Positions 1 to 6,290 of a stretch of 11,081 nt of DNA are shown piece by piece. The notes under the pieces were generated by a model. The model was not told the DNA's origin. It ran no database searches and saw nothing but the letters and a program-made list of their open reading frames with translations. Position 1 is the stretch's first letter, and the number at the start of each line of letters is the position of its first letter. The stretch comes from Clostridia bacterium (GTDB taxonomy: Bacteria > Bacillota > Clostridia > Christensenellales > Aristaeellaceae). Where the stretch lies: positions 1 to 11,081 of the forward strand of contig JAEDKS010000073.1 of NCBI GenBank assembly GCA_016295665.1, written 5' to 3'. The position numbers and the translations under genes were made by a program.

Positions 1-926
1 CCCCGGCGGCAGCACACGGACGAAAGATGATGACGGCGCTGATGCAGCAGCGCGTCCATCTCCTCCGCCACGCCCTCGAAGCGGCACTTCATGTGGTGCA
101 CCAGCACATAGTCCACGCTCCTCAGCTTCCCCGCCGCCTCCCGGCAGAACTGCCGCACCGGCGCACACAGGGAGAACACCCAGATGGGCGTCACGATCGT
201 CACATGGTCAAAGCGCCCCACATCCACGTCCAGCTTCTCCAGCGGCATGGGCATCCGGTGCAGCCCGAAGCGCCCGCACCACCAGAACCCCAGCGTGCCC
301 TCCGTCCGCTCGGGCGTGCGCAGCTCCCGGATCACCGCGCCCGTCCGGTTCGCCGTCTCCCAGGCCACCTTCCGGGTGTAGCCCATGCGGGAGAAGTACA
401 CCACCAGCTCCCGCCCGTTCGTCCCGACCCGGGGATAGGCCGCGGGGTCGAAGCGGAACTGCTCCTGCGCCCGGAACACCCAGGCGGCATACCCGGTGCA
501 CGCCTGCGCCAGCCCAAAGAGGAAGTAGCTGGTGGACATGAAGTTCAGGGGGAAGATGACGAACTGGATGCAGATCCACAGCATCAGCGTCACGCCGAAC
601 ACGCCGCCCAGCACGATGCCCAGCCGCTTCTCCCGCAGCAGGAGCAGCGCGGCGATCAGGTTCGGCAGCCCGTTCACCAGCAGCAGCGCGATGCCGGGAA
701 ACACATAGTCCTGATACAGCCATTCCGCCAGGGGCAGCACCTGAAAGCAGGGCAGCAGCACATCCATGCCCATCAGGCGCCCCGTGGGGTCGATGAGCAT
801 CAGGGTAGCGCCGCCCACCGCGCCGATGCCGATGAACAGGCACCAGAACAGCAGCCAGCCCCTCGCCCGGCGGAAGCGGCTCCGCTGCCCCCGCTTCTCC
901 GGCATGCTTTTCTTCTCCGTCTGCAC
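1..926 (-). CDS. Four-helix membrane protein fused to a flavodoxin domain (3' end outside window)
   Basis: The minus strand is open from a GTG at 926 to the left edge (308 codons, no stop), so the C-terminus is missing. I chose GTG 926 because a GGAGGGAGG ribosome-binding site lies 8 nt upstream; an in-frame ATG at 905 is the alternative. After a basic N-terminus (residues 9-22) come about four hydrophobic segments, near 22-45, 72-97, 103-126 and 133-152. A flavodoxin-like domain follows: strand ELVVYFS (173-179), a phosphate-binding-like loop SRMGYTRKVA (179-188), and the second-loop pattern TPIWVFSLCAPVRQF (246-260). In flavodoxins these loops hold FMN, so a membrane-tethered cytosolic electron-transfer or quinone-reductase role is possible. 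The loop differs from the usual (S/T)xTGxT, so FMN binding is not certain. The gene lies 104 nt downstream of the DUF4342 gene on the same strand and has no visible promoter of its own. Confidence 0.8.
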   Translation of the reverse strand, partial: MQTEKKSMPEKRGQRSRFRRARGWLLFWCLFIGIGAVGGATLMLIDPTGRLMGMDVLLPCFQVLPLAEWLYQDYVFPGIALLLVNGLPNLIAALLLLREKRLGIVLGGVFGVTLMLWICIQFVIFPLNFMSTSYFLFGLAQACTGYAAWVFRAQEQFRFDPAAYPRVGTNGRELVVYFSRMGYTRKVAWETANRTGAVIRELRTPERTEGTLGFWWCGRFGLHRMPMPLEKLDVDVGRFDHVTIVTPIWVFSLCAPVRQFCREAAGKLRSVDYVLVHHMKCRFEGVAEEMDALLHQRRHHLSSVCCRR

Positions 927-934
927 CGGTTTTT

Positions 935-943
935 CCTCCCTCC
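935..943 (-). promoter_or_regulatory. Ribosome-binding site that favours the GTG start at 926
   Basis: On the minus strand GGAGGGAGG lies 8 nt before GTG 926. The spacing to the downstream ATG at 905 would be about 29 nt, too long. This supports the GTG start and seven extra N-terminal residues. Confidence 0.7.
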
Positions 944-956
944 GCAGCGCACGACA

Positions 957-1010
957 GGGCAGGCCGGTGCGCGGCCCCGCCCCGGTGGGGGTACCGCGCC
1001 CGGTCTGCCC
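957..1010. repeat. Large GC-rich hairpin between the DUF4342 and flavodoxin-fusion genes
   Basis: The arms at 957-974 and 994-1010 pair over 17 positions with one G-T pair and one bulged T at 968. The 19-nt loop (975-993) can fold again through its C and G runs. The hairpin starts about 20 nt after the stop of the DUF4342 gene and ends before the ribosome-binding site of the next gene. Neither strand shows a T-run after it, so it is not a classical intrinsic terminator. It may be an RNA-processing or 3'-protecting structure, or a partial terminator that lowers expression of the downstream gene. Confidence 0.6.
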
Positions 1011-1030
1011 GGGGCGCTTCATGGCTTCGC

Positions 1031-1786
1031 TTAGCCGATGGTGGCGCTGTTGTGACCGTCGGACTCGCTGTCCACGGACACGTCGCCGTCGGTGCTCTCC
1101 ACCTTCACGGGCACCTGAATGGTGGGCGCCGTGCCGGTGTAGGTGGTGTGGAAGGTGGTGGCGGCGGGGTTGGACTGGTAGTAGCTGCGGTCAGAGGCTT
1201 CCTTCGCCGCGTCCTGCTTCAGCTCCTCCACGCCCTCGCGGATGTCCTGCGCGGGATCGGCGCTGCGCTCCCTGCTCTGAGCCTTGTCGCCCTCGCCCTT
1301 CATGGCGTCCTGAAAGCCCCGGGCGAAGTCGTTGGCGGTGTTCTTCGCGTTCTGCGCCGCGTTGCGCACCGTGCGCTCCAGGTTCTCGGAGGCGAAGGCG
1401 GGGTCGTTCTTCACATACGTCACCTTGTAGCCCATCACCGCCGAGATGATCAGGGAGATGATGACCGTCCACGGGCTCAGAAGCAGCGCGCCGCCCACGA
1501 ACAGGCACGACAGGTTCGCCACCGTGGTGTCCGCCTTGGTGACCTTCACCCGCATCCGGTACAGCTTCTGCAGGAACGCCATGAAGCCGTTCTTCGCTTC
1601 CCCGCTCTCCTGCTTCTCCGCCTTCCTCTGCTCGCTCTCGGGCAGGATGCGCCCGTTGCGCTCCAGGTCGATCAGCGCCCGGGCCACGTTGCCGTTGTGG
1701 TAGTCCAGCAGCGCCACCGCCTCCTGATAGCTGATGCCGCTCTTGCGGCGGATGAGCTCGATATCTTCAATCGTGTAGCTTGCCAT
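1031..1786 (-). CDS. DUF4342 protein with N-terminal UBA-like domain
   Basis: The product is 251 aa. Residues 4-43 form a UBA/TS-N-like three-helix domain: TIEDIELIRRKSG, then SYQEAVALLDYHNGNVARAL, whose shape matches the ubiquitin-associated fold used by bacterial EF-Ts. A charged linker (45-65) leads to a DUF4342-type region (about 66-127) with FMAFLQKLYRMRVKV and a hydrophobic stretch (89-120) that could be one or two membrane segments. Beyond it lies a polar helical region rich in Ala, Asn, Gln, Glu and Lys (131-190) and a Ser/Thr/Asp-rich tail. The family has no established function; a membrane-associated protein with a protein-binding N-terminus is the safest reading. The ATG at 1786 is preceded by AAAGGA about 11 nt away, a moderate ribosome-binding site. 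It is transcribed divergently from the P-II-like gene, with 197 nt between their starts, and may be cotranscribed with the flavodoxin fusion. Confidence 0.88.
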   Translation of the reverse strand: MASYTIEDIELIRRKSGISYQEAVALLDYHNGNVARALIDLERNGRILPESEQRKAEKQESGEAKNGFMAFLQKLYRMRVKVTKADTTVANLSCLFVGGALLLSPWTVIISLIISAVMGYKVTYVKNDPAFASENLERTVRNAAQNAKNTANDFARGFQDAMKGEGDKAQSRERSADPAQDIREGVEELKQDAAKEASDRSYYQSNPAATTFHTTYTGTAPTIQVPVKVESTDGDVSVDSESDGHNSATIG

Positions 1787-1827
1787 GGTTTCTTCCGTCC
1801 TTTCCGCCGGCTCCTGCCGACATCCCT

Positions 1828-1836
1828 ATGATACCA
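1828..1836 (-). promoter_or_regulatory. Probable extended -10 promoter of the DUF4342 gene
   Basis: Reading the minus strand, TGG TATCAT (1836 to 1828) matches an extended -10 element and lies 41 nt before the ATG at 1786. No good -35 hexamer sits 16-18 nt upstream, so the call rests on the extended -10 alone. Confidence 0.5.
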
Positions 1837-1894
1837 CACTCCGGCGCGCTTTGCTTGTGAAATCGGGAAGTTCTTCATGAGAAAATGATGAGAA

Positions 1895-1937
1895 TTGCCC
1901 GCGCTTTCTCTCAGGATGAATTGACAAACGCGGGCAA
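1895..1937. repeat. Perfect 9-bp inverted repeat around the P-II/antiporter promoter
   Basis: TTGCCCGCG at 1895-1903 is exactly matched by its reverse complement CGCGGGCAA at 1929-1937. The arm centres are 34 bp apart, a little over three helical turns. The right arm fills much of the spacer between the -35 (1921-1926) and -10 (1943-1948) hexamers. The left arm is upstream of the -35. The repeat lies upstream of the predicted transcription start, so it is more likely a protein-binding site than an RNA hairpin. The regulator is unknown. Confidence 0.5.
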
Positions 1938-1948
1938 AGTGGTACAAT
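1921..1948 (+). promoter_or_regulatory. SigA-type promoter of the P-II-like/antiporter operon
   Basis: A perfect TTGACA -35 (1921-1926), a 16-nt spacer and a TACAAT -10 (1943-1948) preceded by TGG at 1940-1942 make a near-consensus extended promoter. Transcription would start near 1955, giving a leader of about 29 nt that contains the ribosome-binding site AAAGGAGG (1967-1974). Confidence 0.85.
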
Positions 1949-1983
1949 CTTCATCTGCAAGGGACAAAAGGAGGTTTGATTCG

Positions 1984-2331
1984 ATGCAGATGTTTGTTCT
2001 CGTGCTCAACAAGGTGGAGTGCCTCGAAAGCATTCTGGAGGGCATGCTGGAGAAGGGCATCAGCGGCGCCACCATTCTGGATTCCACCGGCATGATGCGC
2101 GTCCTCGACGGCGACGACAACGTGGACCTGCCCATGATGGGCCTGCTCCGCCACTTCTACAACCCGGAGCGCAAGCGCTCCAAGACCATGTTCGCCATCA
2201 TCCGAGACGAGCAGCTCAAGGAGCTGACGGACATCGTCAACCGCGCCACCGGCGGCCTGGACAAGCCCGACACGGGCATTTGCTTCTGCCTGCCGACAAG
2301 CTATGTGGAAGGACTGGATAAGACAAAATGA
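1984..2331 (+). CDS. Short P-II-like (GlnB-fold) signalling protein
   Basis: The 115-aa product has the ferredoxin-like pattern of the P-II superfamily: strand MFVLVLNK (3-10), helix 11-25, strand GATILDST (28-35), strand KTMFAIIR (67-74), helix DEQLKELTDIVNRATGG (75-91), and a closing strand GICFCLPTSYVEGL (98-111). The segment after the second strand is short and lacks the long T-loop with the modified tyrosine of classical GlnB, so this is a P-II-like protein rather than a glutamine-synthetase regulator. The family binds small effectors such as nucleotides and controls partner proteins, often membrane transporters. The ATG at 1984 was chosen because AAAGGAGG lies 9 nt upstream and the promoter places the transcript start near 1955; the reading frame is open further upstream to 1885, but that stretch is promoter DNA. 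Its stop overlaps the start of the antiporter gene (ATGA), which points to coupled translation and a joint role. Confidence 0.88.
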   Translation: MQMFVLVLNKVECLESILEGMLEKGISGATILDSTGMMRVLDGDDNVDLPMMGLLRHFYNPERKRSKTMFAIIRDEQLKELTDIVNRATGGLDKPDTGICFCLPTSYVEGLDKTK

Positions 2332-3524
2332 GCAACATCCTGCTGGCCCTGTCCGTCGCCATGGCCGTGGGCCTTTTGATGACGCGCTTCATCAAGCTGA
2401 TTCGTCTGCCGGATGTGACCGGCTACCTCATCGCCGGACTGCTGGTGGGGCCCTATGTGCTGGGCGTCATGACCCCTGAGATGAACAGCAGCCTCGCCAT
2501 CATCTCCAACGTGGCGCTGGGCTTCATCGCCTACTCCATCGGCTCGGAGTTCAAGCTCTCCTACCTGCGGGAGATCGGCATCAAGCCCATCGTCATCACC
2601 GCCTTTGAGGGCTGCACCGCCTCGCTCCTGGTGTTCCTGACCCTGCTGCTCACCGGGCAGGATCTGCCGCTGTGCCTGGCGCTGGGCGCCATCGCCGCCG
2701 CCACCGCGCCCGCCGCCACCCTCATGGTCGTGCGCCAGTACAAGGCAAGCGGCCCCGTGACCAAAATGCTGCTGCCCGTGGTCGCCATGGACGACGCGCT
2801 GGGCCTCATGCTCTACGCCATCATGATGGCGATTGCCCGCACGCTGGTGGACGGCTCGCCCCTGTCCGTCATGACGCTGCTGGTCAAGCCCCTGGCGCAG
2901 ATCGTCTGCTCCCTGGGACTGGGCGTGGTGCTGGGCTTCCTGCTCACGCTGGTCATTCCCTTCTTCCACTCCCGGGGCAAGAAGCTGGCCCTGTCCATCA
3001 TGATCGTGTTCGCCGCCGTGGGCCTGAGCGAGGTGCTCGACCTGAGCAGCCTGCTGGTCTGCATGATGGTGGGCGCCACCATGATTAACCTGAGCCACCA
3101 GTCTGATGCCATGCTCGAACAGGTTGACCGGTTCACCCCGCCGCTGTTCCTGCTGTTCTTCGTGCTCAGCGGTGCCAACCTGAACCTGTCCGTGCTGCCC
3201 ACGGTGGGCGTGGTTGGCGTGTGCTACGTGCTGGCCCGCGCCGCCGGCAAGGTGCTGGGCGCCACCGTCGGTGCCGTGACCCAGCGCTGCGACGGCAGCA
3301 TCGTCCGCTACCTGGGCCTCACGCTGATTCCGCAGGCCGGCGTCGCCATCGGCATGGCCCGCATGTCCATGACCGCCCTGCCCGAGTACGCCGACGTCAT
3401 CAACGCCGTGGTGCTCTCCGGCACGCTCATCTACGAGCTGTGCGGCCCGGTCATTACCAAGATCGCCCTGACGAAGGCCGGGGAAATCCGGGGGGCCGCC
3501 CGGCAGACCGCCGCGAAGGCGTGA
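2328..3524 (+). CDS. Cation:proton antiporter, CPA (Na+/H+ exchanger) family
   Basis: The 398-aa product is strongly hydrophobic throughout, with roughly 12 membrane segments as in PF00999 exchangers. Family signatures are visible: RLPDVTGYLIAGLLVGPYVLG (26-46) in the first helices; the unwound-helix-like AATAPAATL (124-132); and an acidic pair in VVAMDDALGL (D155-D156), at the place of the ion-binding aspartates. A double Asp is found in electrogenic NapA/NhaA-type members, so Na+ or another monovalent cation exchanged for protons is likely; the ion cannot be read from the sequence. A conserved-looking LIPQAGVAIGM motif (333-343) falls in a late helix. There is no C-terminal RCK/TrkA-N domain, which many Kef-type relatives use for regulation; the P-II-like protein encoded just upstream with a 4-nt overlap may take that role (inference). 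The gene ends at a terminator about 40 nt downstream. Confidence 0.9.
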   Translation: MSNILLALSVAMAVGLLMTRFIKLIRLPDVTGYLIAGLLVGPYVLGVMTPEMNSSLAIISNVALGFIAYSIGSEFKLSYLREIGIKPIVITAFEGCTASLLVFLTLLLTGQDLPLCLALGAIAAATAPAATLMVVRQYKASGPVTKMLLPVVAMDDALGLMLYAIMMAIARTLVDGSPLSVMTLLVKPLAQIVCSLGLGVVLGFLLTLVIPFFHSRGKKLALSIMIVFAAVGLSEVLDLSSLLVCMMVGATMINLSHQSDAMLEQVDRFTPPLFLLFFVLSGANLNLSVLPTVGVVGVCYVLARAAGKVLGATVGAVTQRCDGSIVRYLGLTLIPQAGVAIGMARMSMTALPEYADVINAVVLSGTLIYELCGPVITKIALTKAGEIRGAARQTAAKA

Positions 3525-3561
3525 CGCCCGGATTCCCCGCACATTATCCCCCAAAACCATC

Positions 3562-3605
3562 GGTCGCCCTGCCGCTTGCGCGACAGGGCGGCCTTTGCTT
3601 TGCTT
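3562..3605. terminator. Intrinsic terminator between convergent antiporter and beta-mannosidase genes
   Basis: The arms 3562-3571 (GGTCGCCCTG) and 3584-3593 (CAGGGCGGCC) form a 10-bp stem with one T-G pair and a 12-nt loop. On the plus strand it is followed by TTTGCTTTGCTT, an interrupted T-tract. On the minus strand the stem begins 10 nt after the beta-mannosidase stop and is followed more distantly by TTTT, so it may serve both convergent genes. Confidence 0.75.
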
Positions 3606-6057
3606 ATGCCTTGTCCAGACTCCACACGCTGCGCACGCGCAGGCCCGATGTGCCGCCCCGCAGCACCCGAACCCGCTTCTCCCCGGCGTTCAGGTCGAAG
3701 CAGTTGTCCGACAGGAGCAGGTCGGCGTCGTCGCTCTCCACCCACACCTGACGGGCGTAGGCATCGGCGGTCACGATGATCTCGTCGCCCTCCGTGCGCA
3801 CGGTGAGGTGCGGGTCAAGGAAGTCGAAGTGCTTGGGCGCGCAGAACAGCGCGGTGCCCTCGCTGATGACCCCGTTCTCCCCCAGCAGCGCGAAGCTGGC
3901 GTAGGTGCCCGTGACGGAGGTGTCCCCGAAGTCCCGCTTGTCCAGCCACAGGGCGGACAGGGCGGGGACGTTCACTTCCTCCCGGCCCTCCTCGATGACG
4001 GAGGCGTCCGGGCGGCGCAGCGCCCACACCACCGTGCCCGCAAAGGGAGCGCGGGTCTCGTTGGTCACGTTCAGGTGGATGCTCCGCTCGATGGGCGCGG
4101 GGTGGAACTCGTTGATCTTCGGGTTCTGGCTCAATTCGCCCTGCTCCTCGCAGGAGAGCAGCACCGGCGCGAAGAACCGCTTCGCCGCGTAGTGCAGCGC
4201 CTTCCAGCGCCCGTAGTAGTCGATGGACGCCCAGCTCGCCACGGGCCAGCAGTCGTTCAGCTGCCAGATGATGGCGCCCATGCACCTCCCCCGGTTCCGC
4301 CGCCAGTGCTCCACGCCGTAGCGGATGGCCTCCGCCTGCAGCAGCTGCGAGGCGTAGAGCAGGTTGTCAAAGCCCTGGGGATAGCGGAAGGTCTGGGCCA
4401 TGTAGGCCATGATCTTGCCGTTGGACGCCTGGTTGCGCTGGTGGCGCTCCATGATGCGGCTGAAGATGTTCCGATCCTCCGGCAGGGTGAAGCGCTCCAC
4501 GGTTTTCAGGCAGGGGAAGGACTGGAAGCCGAACTCGGAGGCGTAGCGGAAGTGGAACTTCCGGTACTCGGTGAAGGGCTTCTCGCCGTGCCACACCGCC
4601 CAGTAGTGCACATCGCCCCGGTTCGGGTCGTTGGGCGTGTCGAAGCAGCCGCCGCTGCTGGGGCTGGAGGGCCACCAGAACGTCTGGGGCGCCAGCCGCT
4701 TGCAGATCTCCGGCAGGATGTACTCGTACATCTTGGTGTAGTCCGCCACGTGGCTCCACCGCTTGGGGCCGCAGTCGTCCGTGCCGTTCACCAGCGCCCG
4801 CTGCGCGTCGCCCATGAAGCCCTCCATCTCGTTGTTGCCGCAGATCAGGGCCAGGCTGGCATGATGCCGGAGGCGGCGGATGTTCTGCTCCGTCTCCAGG
4901 CGGATGGAGCGCTCGAAGGCCGGGGTCAGGTCATAGAAGGAGCAGGCGTACATCAGATCCAGCCACACCATCAGGCCCAGCTCGTCGCAGATGTCGAAGA
5001 AGAAGTCGTCCGGGTAGTAGCCGCCGCCCCAGACGCGGACGGCGTTCATGTTCGCCAGCGCCGCGTCCTCCAGCAGGCGGCGGGTGCGCTCCGGATTGAC
5101 CCGGGAGAGGATGTTGTCCTCCGGGATGTAGTCCGCGCCCATGGCGAACACCTTCACGCCGTTCACGATGTGGCAGAACTCCTCGCCCCAGGCGTCCTTC
5201 TCCCGGCTGACCCACAGCGTCCTCAGGCCGATGCGGCGCGTCCAGGTGTCCATGTCGCCCGAGGGGCCGGAGAGCGTGACGGTGACGGTGTACAGCGGCT
5301 GTGCGCCATAGCCCCGGGGCCACCACAGCTCCGGCTGGTCGATGACCACGCGGCCCGCCTCGTCGGCGGTCAGCACCTGCCCGTCCGGGGCGGTGACCCG
5401 CGCCGTCCACAGGCCCATGCCCTCGATCTCCGGCTGCACCTCCAGCGTCACGCGATCCGCCTCGTGGTGCTGCAGCACCTGCACGCTCAGGATGCGCCCC
5501 GCATCCACCCCCACCAGCGAGATGGGCCGCCAGATGCCCGCGTCGGGCAGGCGGGGGCCCCAGTCCCAGCCGAACATGCAGTGCGCCTTGCGGATGTGCG
5601 AAAAGCCCGGCACCGCGTCCGTGGAGCCCCAGCAGGGGCGCTTGGCATCCTCGGCGAGGGCGTAGTTCACCGGGGAGTCAAAGTCGATCTCGATCTCGTT
5701 CTCCCCCGCGTGGAGCAGGGGCTTCACGTCCCACTCCCAGGTGACGTGCATGTTGTCCGCGTCCCCCACCGCGCTGCCGTTCAGGCGCACATGGGCCAGC
5801 GTGTCCAGCCCCTCGCAGACCAGCAGCACCCGGCGGCTTTCCAGCAGCCCCTCCGGCACCGTGAAGCGGCGGCGGTAGCACCAGTCCTTCCGCATCAGCG
5901 GGAAGGCCTTCAGCTCGTTGTCCCGCCAGAAGGGATCCTCCATGGCCCCGTCCGCGAGCAGGTCGGCGTACACGGAGCCGGGCACCTGCGCCCGTCGCCA
6001 GGCGCACTCGTCCGACGCCCGCATCTCCCAGGCGCCGCATAATGTCATCCTCTGCAT
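3604..6057 (-). CDS. Beta-mannosidase, glycoside hydrolase family 2
   Basis: The 817-aa product has the length and order of GH2 beta-mannosidases, which release terminal beta-linked mannose with retention. An N-terminal sugar-binding (jelly-roll) domain covers about 1-185, with VPGSVYADLLADG (25-37), FWRDNE (43-48) and the characteristic GWDWGPRLPDAGIWRP (163-178). An Ig-like domain follows (about 186-285), with ELWWPRGYGAQPLY (243-256). The TIM-barrel starts near 295. The acid/base residue is E410 in CGNNEMEGF, and the nucleophile is E508 in YASEFGFQSFP. WQLNDCWPVASW (598-609) is another barrel motif, and beta-sandwich domains occupy the C-terminus. There is no signal peptide, so the enzyme should act in the cytoplasm on imported manno-oligosaccharides or N-glycan remnants. 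Start ATG 6057 has GAGG about 11 nt upstream. It is a single-gene unit here; no mannan transporter or phosphorylase is nearby. Confidence 0.96.
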   Translation of the reverse strand: MQRMTLCGAWEMRASDECAWRRAQVPGSVYADLLADGAMEDPFWRDNELKAFPLMRKDWCYRRRFTVPEGLLESRRVLLVCEGLDTLAHVRLNGSAVGDADNMHVTWEWDVKPLLHAGENEIEIDFDSPVNYALAEDAKRPCWGSTDAVPGFSHIRKAHCMFGWDWGPRLPDAGIWRPISLVGVDAGRILSVQVLQHHEADRVTLEVQPEIEGMGLWTARVTAPDGQVLTADEAGRVVIDQPELWWPRGYGAQPLYTVTVTLSGPSGDMDTWTRRIGLRTLWVSREKDAWGEEFCHIVNGVKVFAMGADYIPEDNILSRVNPERTRRLLEDAALANMNAVRVWGGGYYPDDFFFDICDELGLMVWLDLMYACSFYDLTPAFERSIRLETEQNIRRLRHHASLALICGNNEMEGFMGDAQRALVNGTDDCGPKRWSHVADYTKMYEYILPEICKRLAPQTFWWPSSPSSGGCFDTPNDPNRGDVHYWAVWHGEKPFTEYRKFHFRYASEFGFQSFPCLKTVERFTLPEDRNIFSRIMERHQRNQASNGKIMAYMAQTFRYPQGFDNLLYASQLLQAEAIRYGVEHWRRNRGRCMGAIIWQLNDCWPVASWASIDYYGRWKALHYAAKRFFAPVLLSCEEQGELSQNPKINEFHPAPIERSIHLNVTNETRAPFAGTVVWALRRPDASVIEEGREEVNVPALSALWLDKRDFGDTSVTGTYASFALLGENGVISEGTALFCAPKHFDFLDPHLTVRTEGDEIIVTADAYARQVWVESDDADLLLSDNCFDLNAGEKRVRVLRGGTSGLRVRSVWSLDKA

Positions 6058-6087
6058 ATTTGCTTCATCCTCATCCTATCATATCGT

Positions 6088-6104
6088 GTGCCCCTCCCGG
6101 GCAC
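6088..6104. repeat. Short inverted repeat upstream of the beta-mannosidase start
   Basis: GTGCCC (6088-6093) and GGGCAC (6099-6104) are exact inverted copies around a 5-nt C-rich loop, 31 nt before the beta-mannosidase ATG. A TATGAT hexamer (minus strand, 6083 to 6078) lies beside it, but it would leave a very short leader and has no clear -35. An operator or leader hairpin is possible; the evidence is thin. Confidence 0.3.
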
Positions 6105-6115
6105 CGTCCCTATCA

Positions 6116-6219
6116 GAAATTGGCGATGAGGCGCCTTTTTCCTGCCTGTTTCCGTCGTTTTTCGCCAATTTCGACAATTTCTCCTATTTTGCAAAAAACC
6201 TGTTGGAAATGGCGAAAAA
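6116..6219. repeat. Three related TGGCGA boxes before the diguanylate cyclase gene
   Basis: GAAATTGGCGA (6116-6126) is the exact reverse complement of TCGCCAATTTC (6162-6172). A third copy, GAAATGGCGA (6206-6215), lacks one T. TTTTTCGCCA (6158-6167) is also the exact reverse complement of TGGCGAAAAA (6210-6219). Box centres are about 46 and 44 bp apart, near four helical turns each, and orientations alternate. The third box overlaps the -35 and spacer of the cyclase promoter. This looks like an operator set suited to cooperative binding or looping; the set also lies between the beta-mannosidase and cyclase starts and could serve both. Confidence 0.55.
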
Positions 6220-6230
6220 TGTGCTATAAT
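6203..6230 (+). promoter_or_regulatory. Extended -10 promoter of the diguanylate cyclase gene
   Basis: TATAAT at 6225-6230 is preceded by TGC (6222-6224), a perfect extended -10. TTGGAA at 6203-6208 gives a 4/6 -35 at a 16-nt spacing. The leader would be about 54 nt, ending in the ribosome-binding site AGGAGG (6278-6283). Confidence 0.8.
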
Positions 6231-6290
6231 AGGATAGATAATCCATCTTCGTTTTCGTGTTCCATTCTTTTGCCGGAAGGAGGGGCGTCC

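Noticed and set aside
27..1034. Plus-strand open frame across the left part of the window
   Set aside because: Rich in His, Gln, Arg and Pro, with no domain, and it overlaps the flavodoxin-fusion gene and the intergenic hairpin.
1885..1983. Upstream extension of the P-II-like gene
   Set aside because: It contains the -35 and -10 hexamers and the ribosome-binding site, so it is promoter DNA rather than coding sequence.
2301..3560. Long minus-strand open frame opposite the antiporter
   Set aside because: Low-complexity Gly/His/Gln/Asp composition with no domain. The plus strand encodes a clear antiporter with a ribosome-binding site and promoter.
3595..6042. Very long open frame on the plus strand opposite the beta-mannosidase
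   Set aside because: It has no recognisable domain, is rich in His, Gln, Arg and Val, and is the expected antisense shadow of a high-GC gene. The minus-strand reading has full GH2 motifs and catalytic residues.
6231..6290. Possible riboswitch in the leader of the cyclase gene
   Set aside because: The leader is only about 54 nt and shows only a 4-bp GGAT/ATCC pairing, too short for a c-di-GMP or other known riboswitch.
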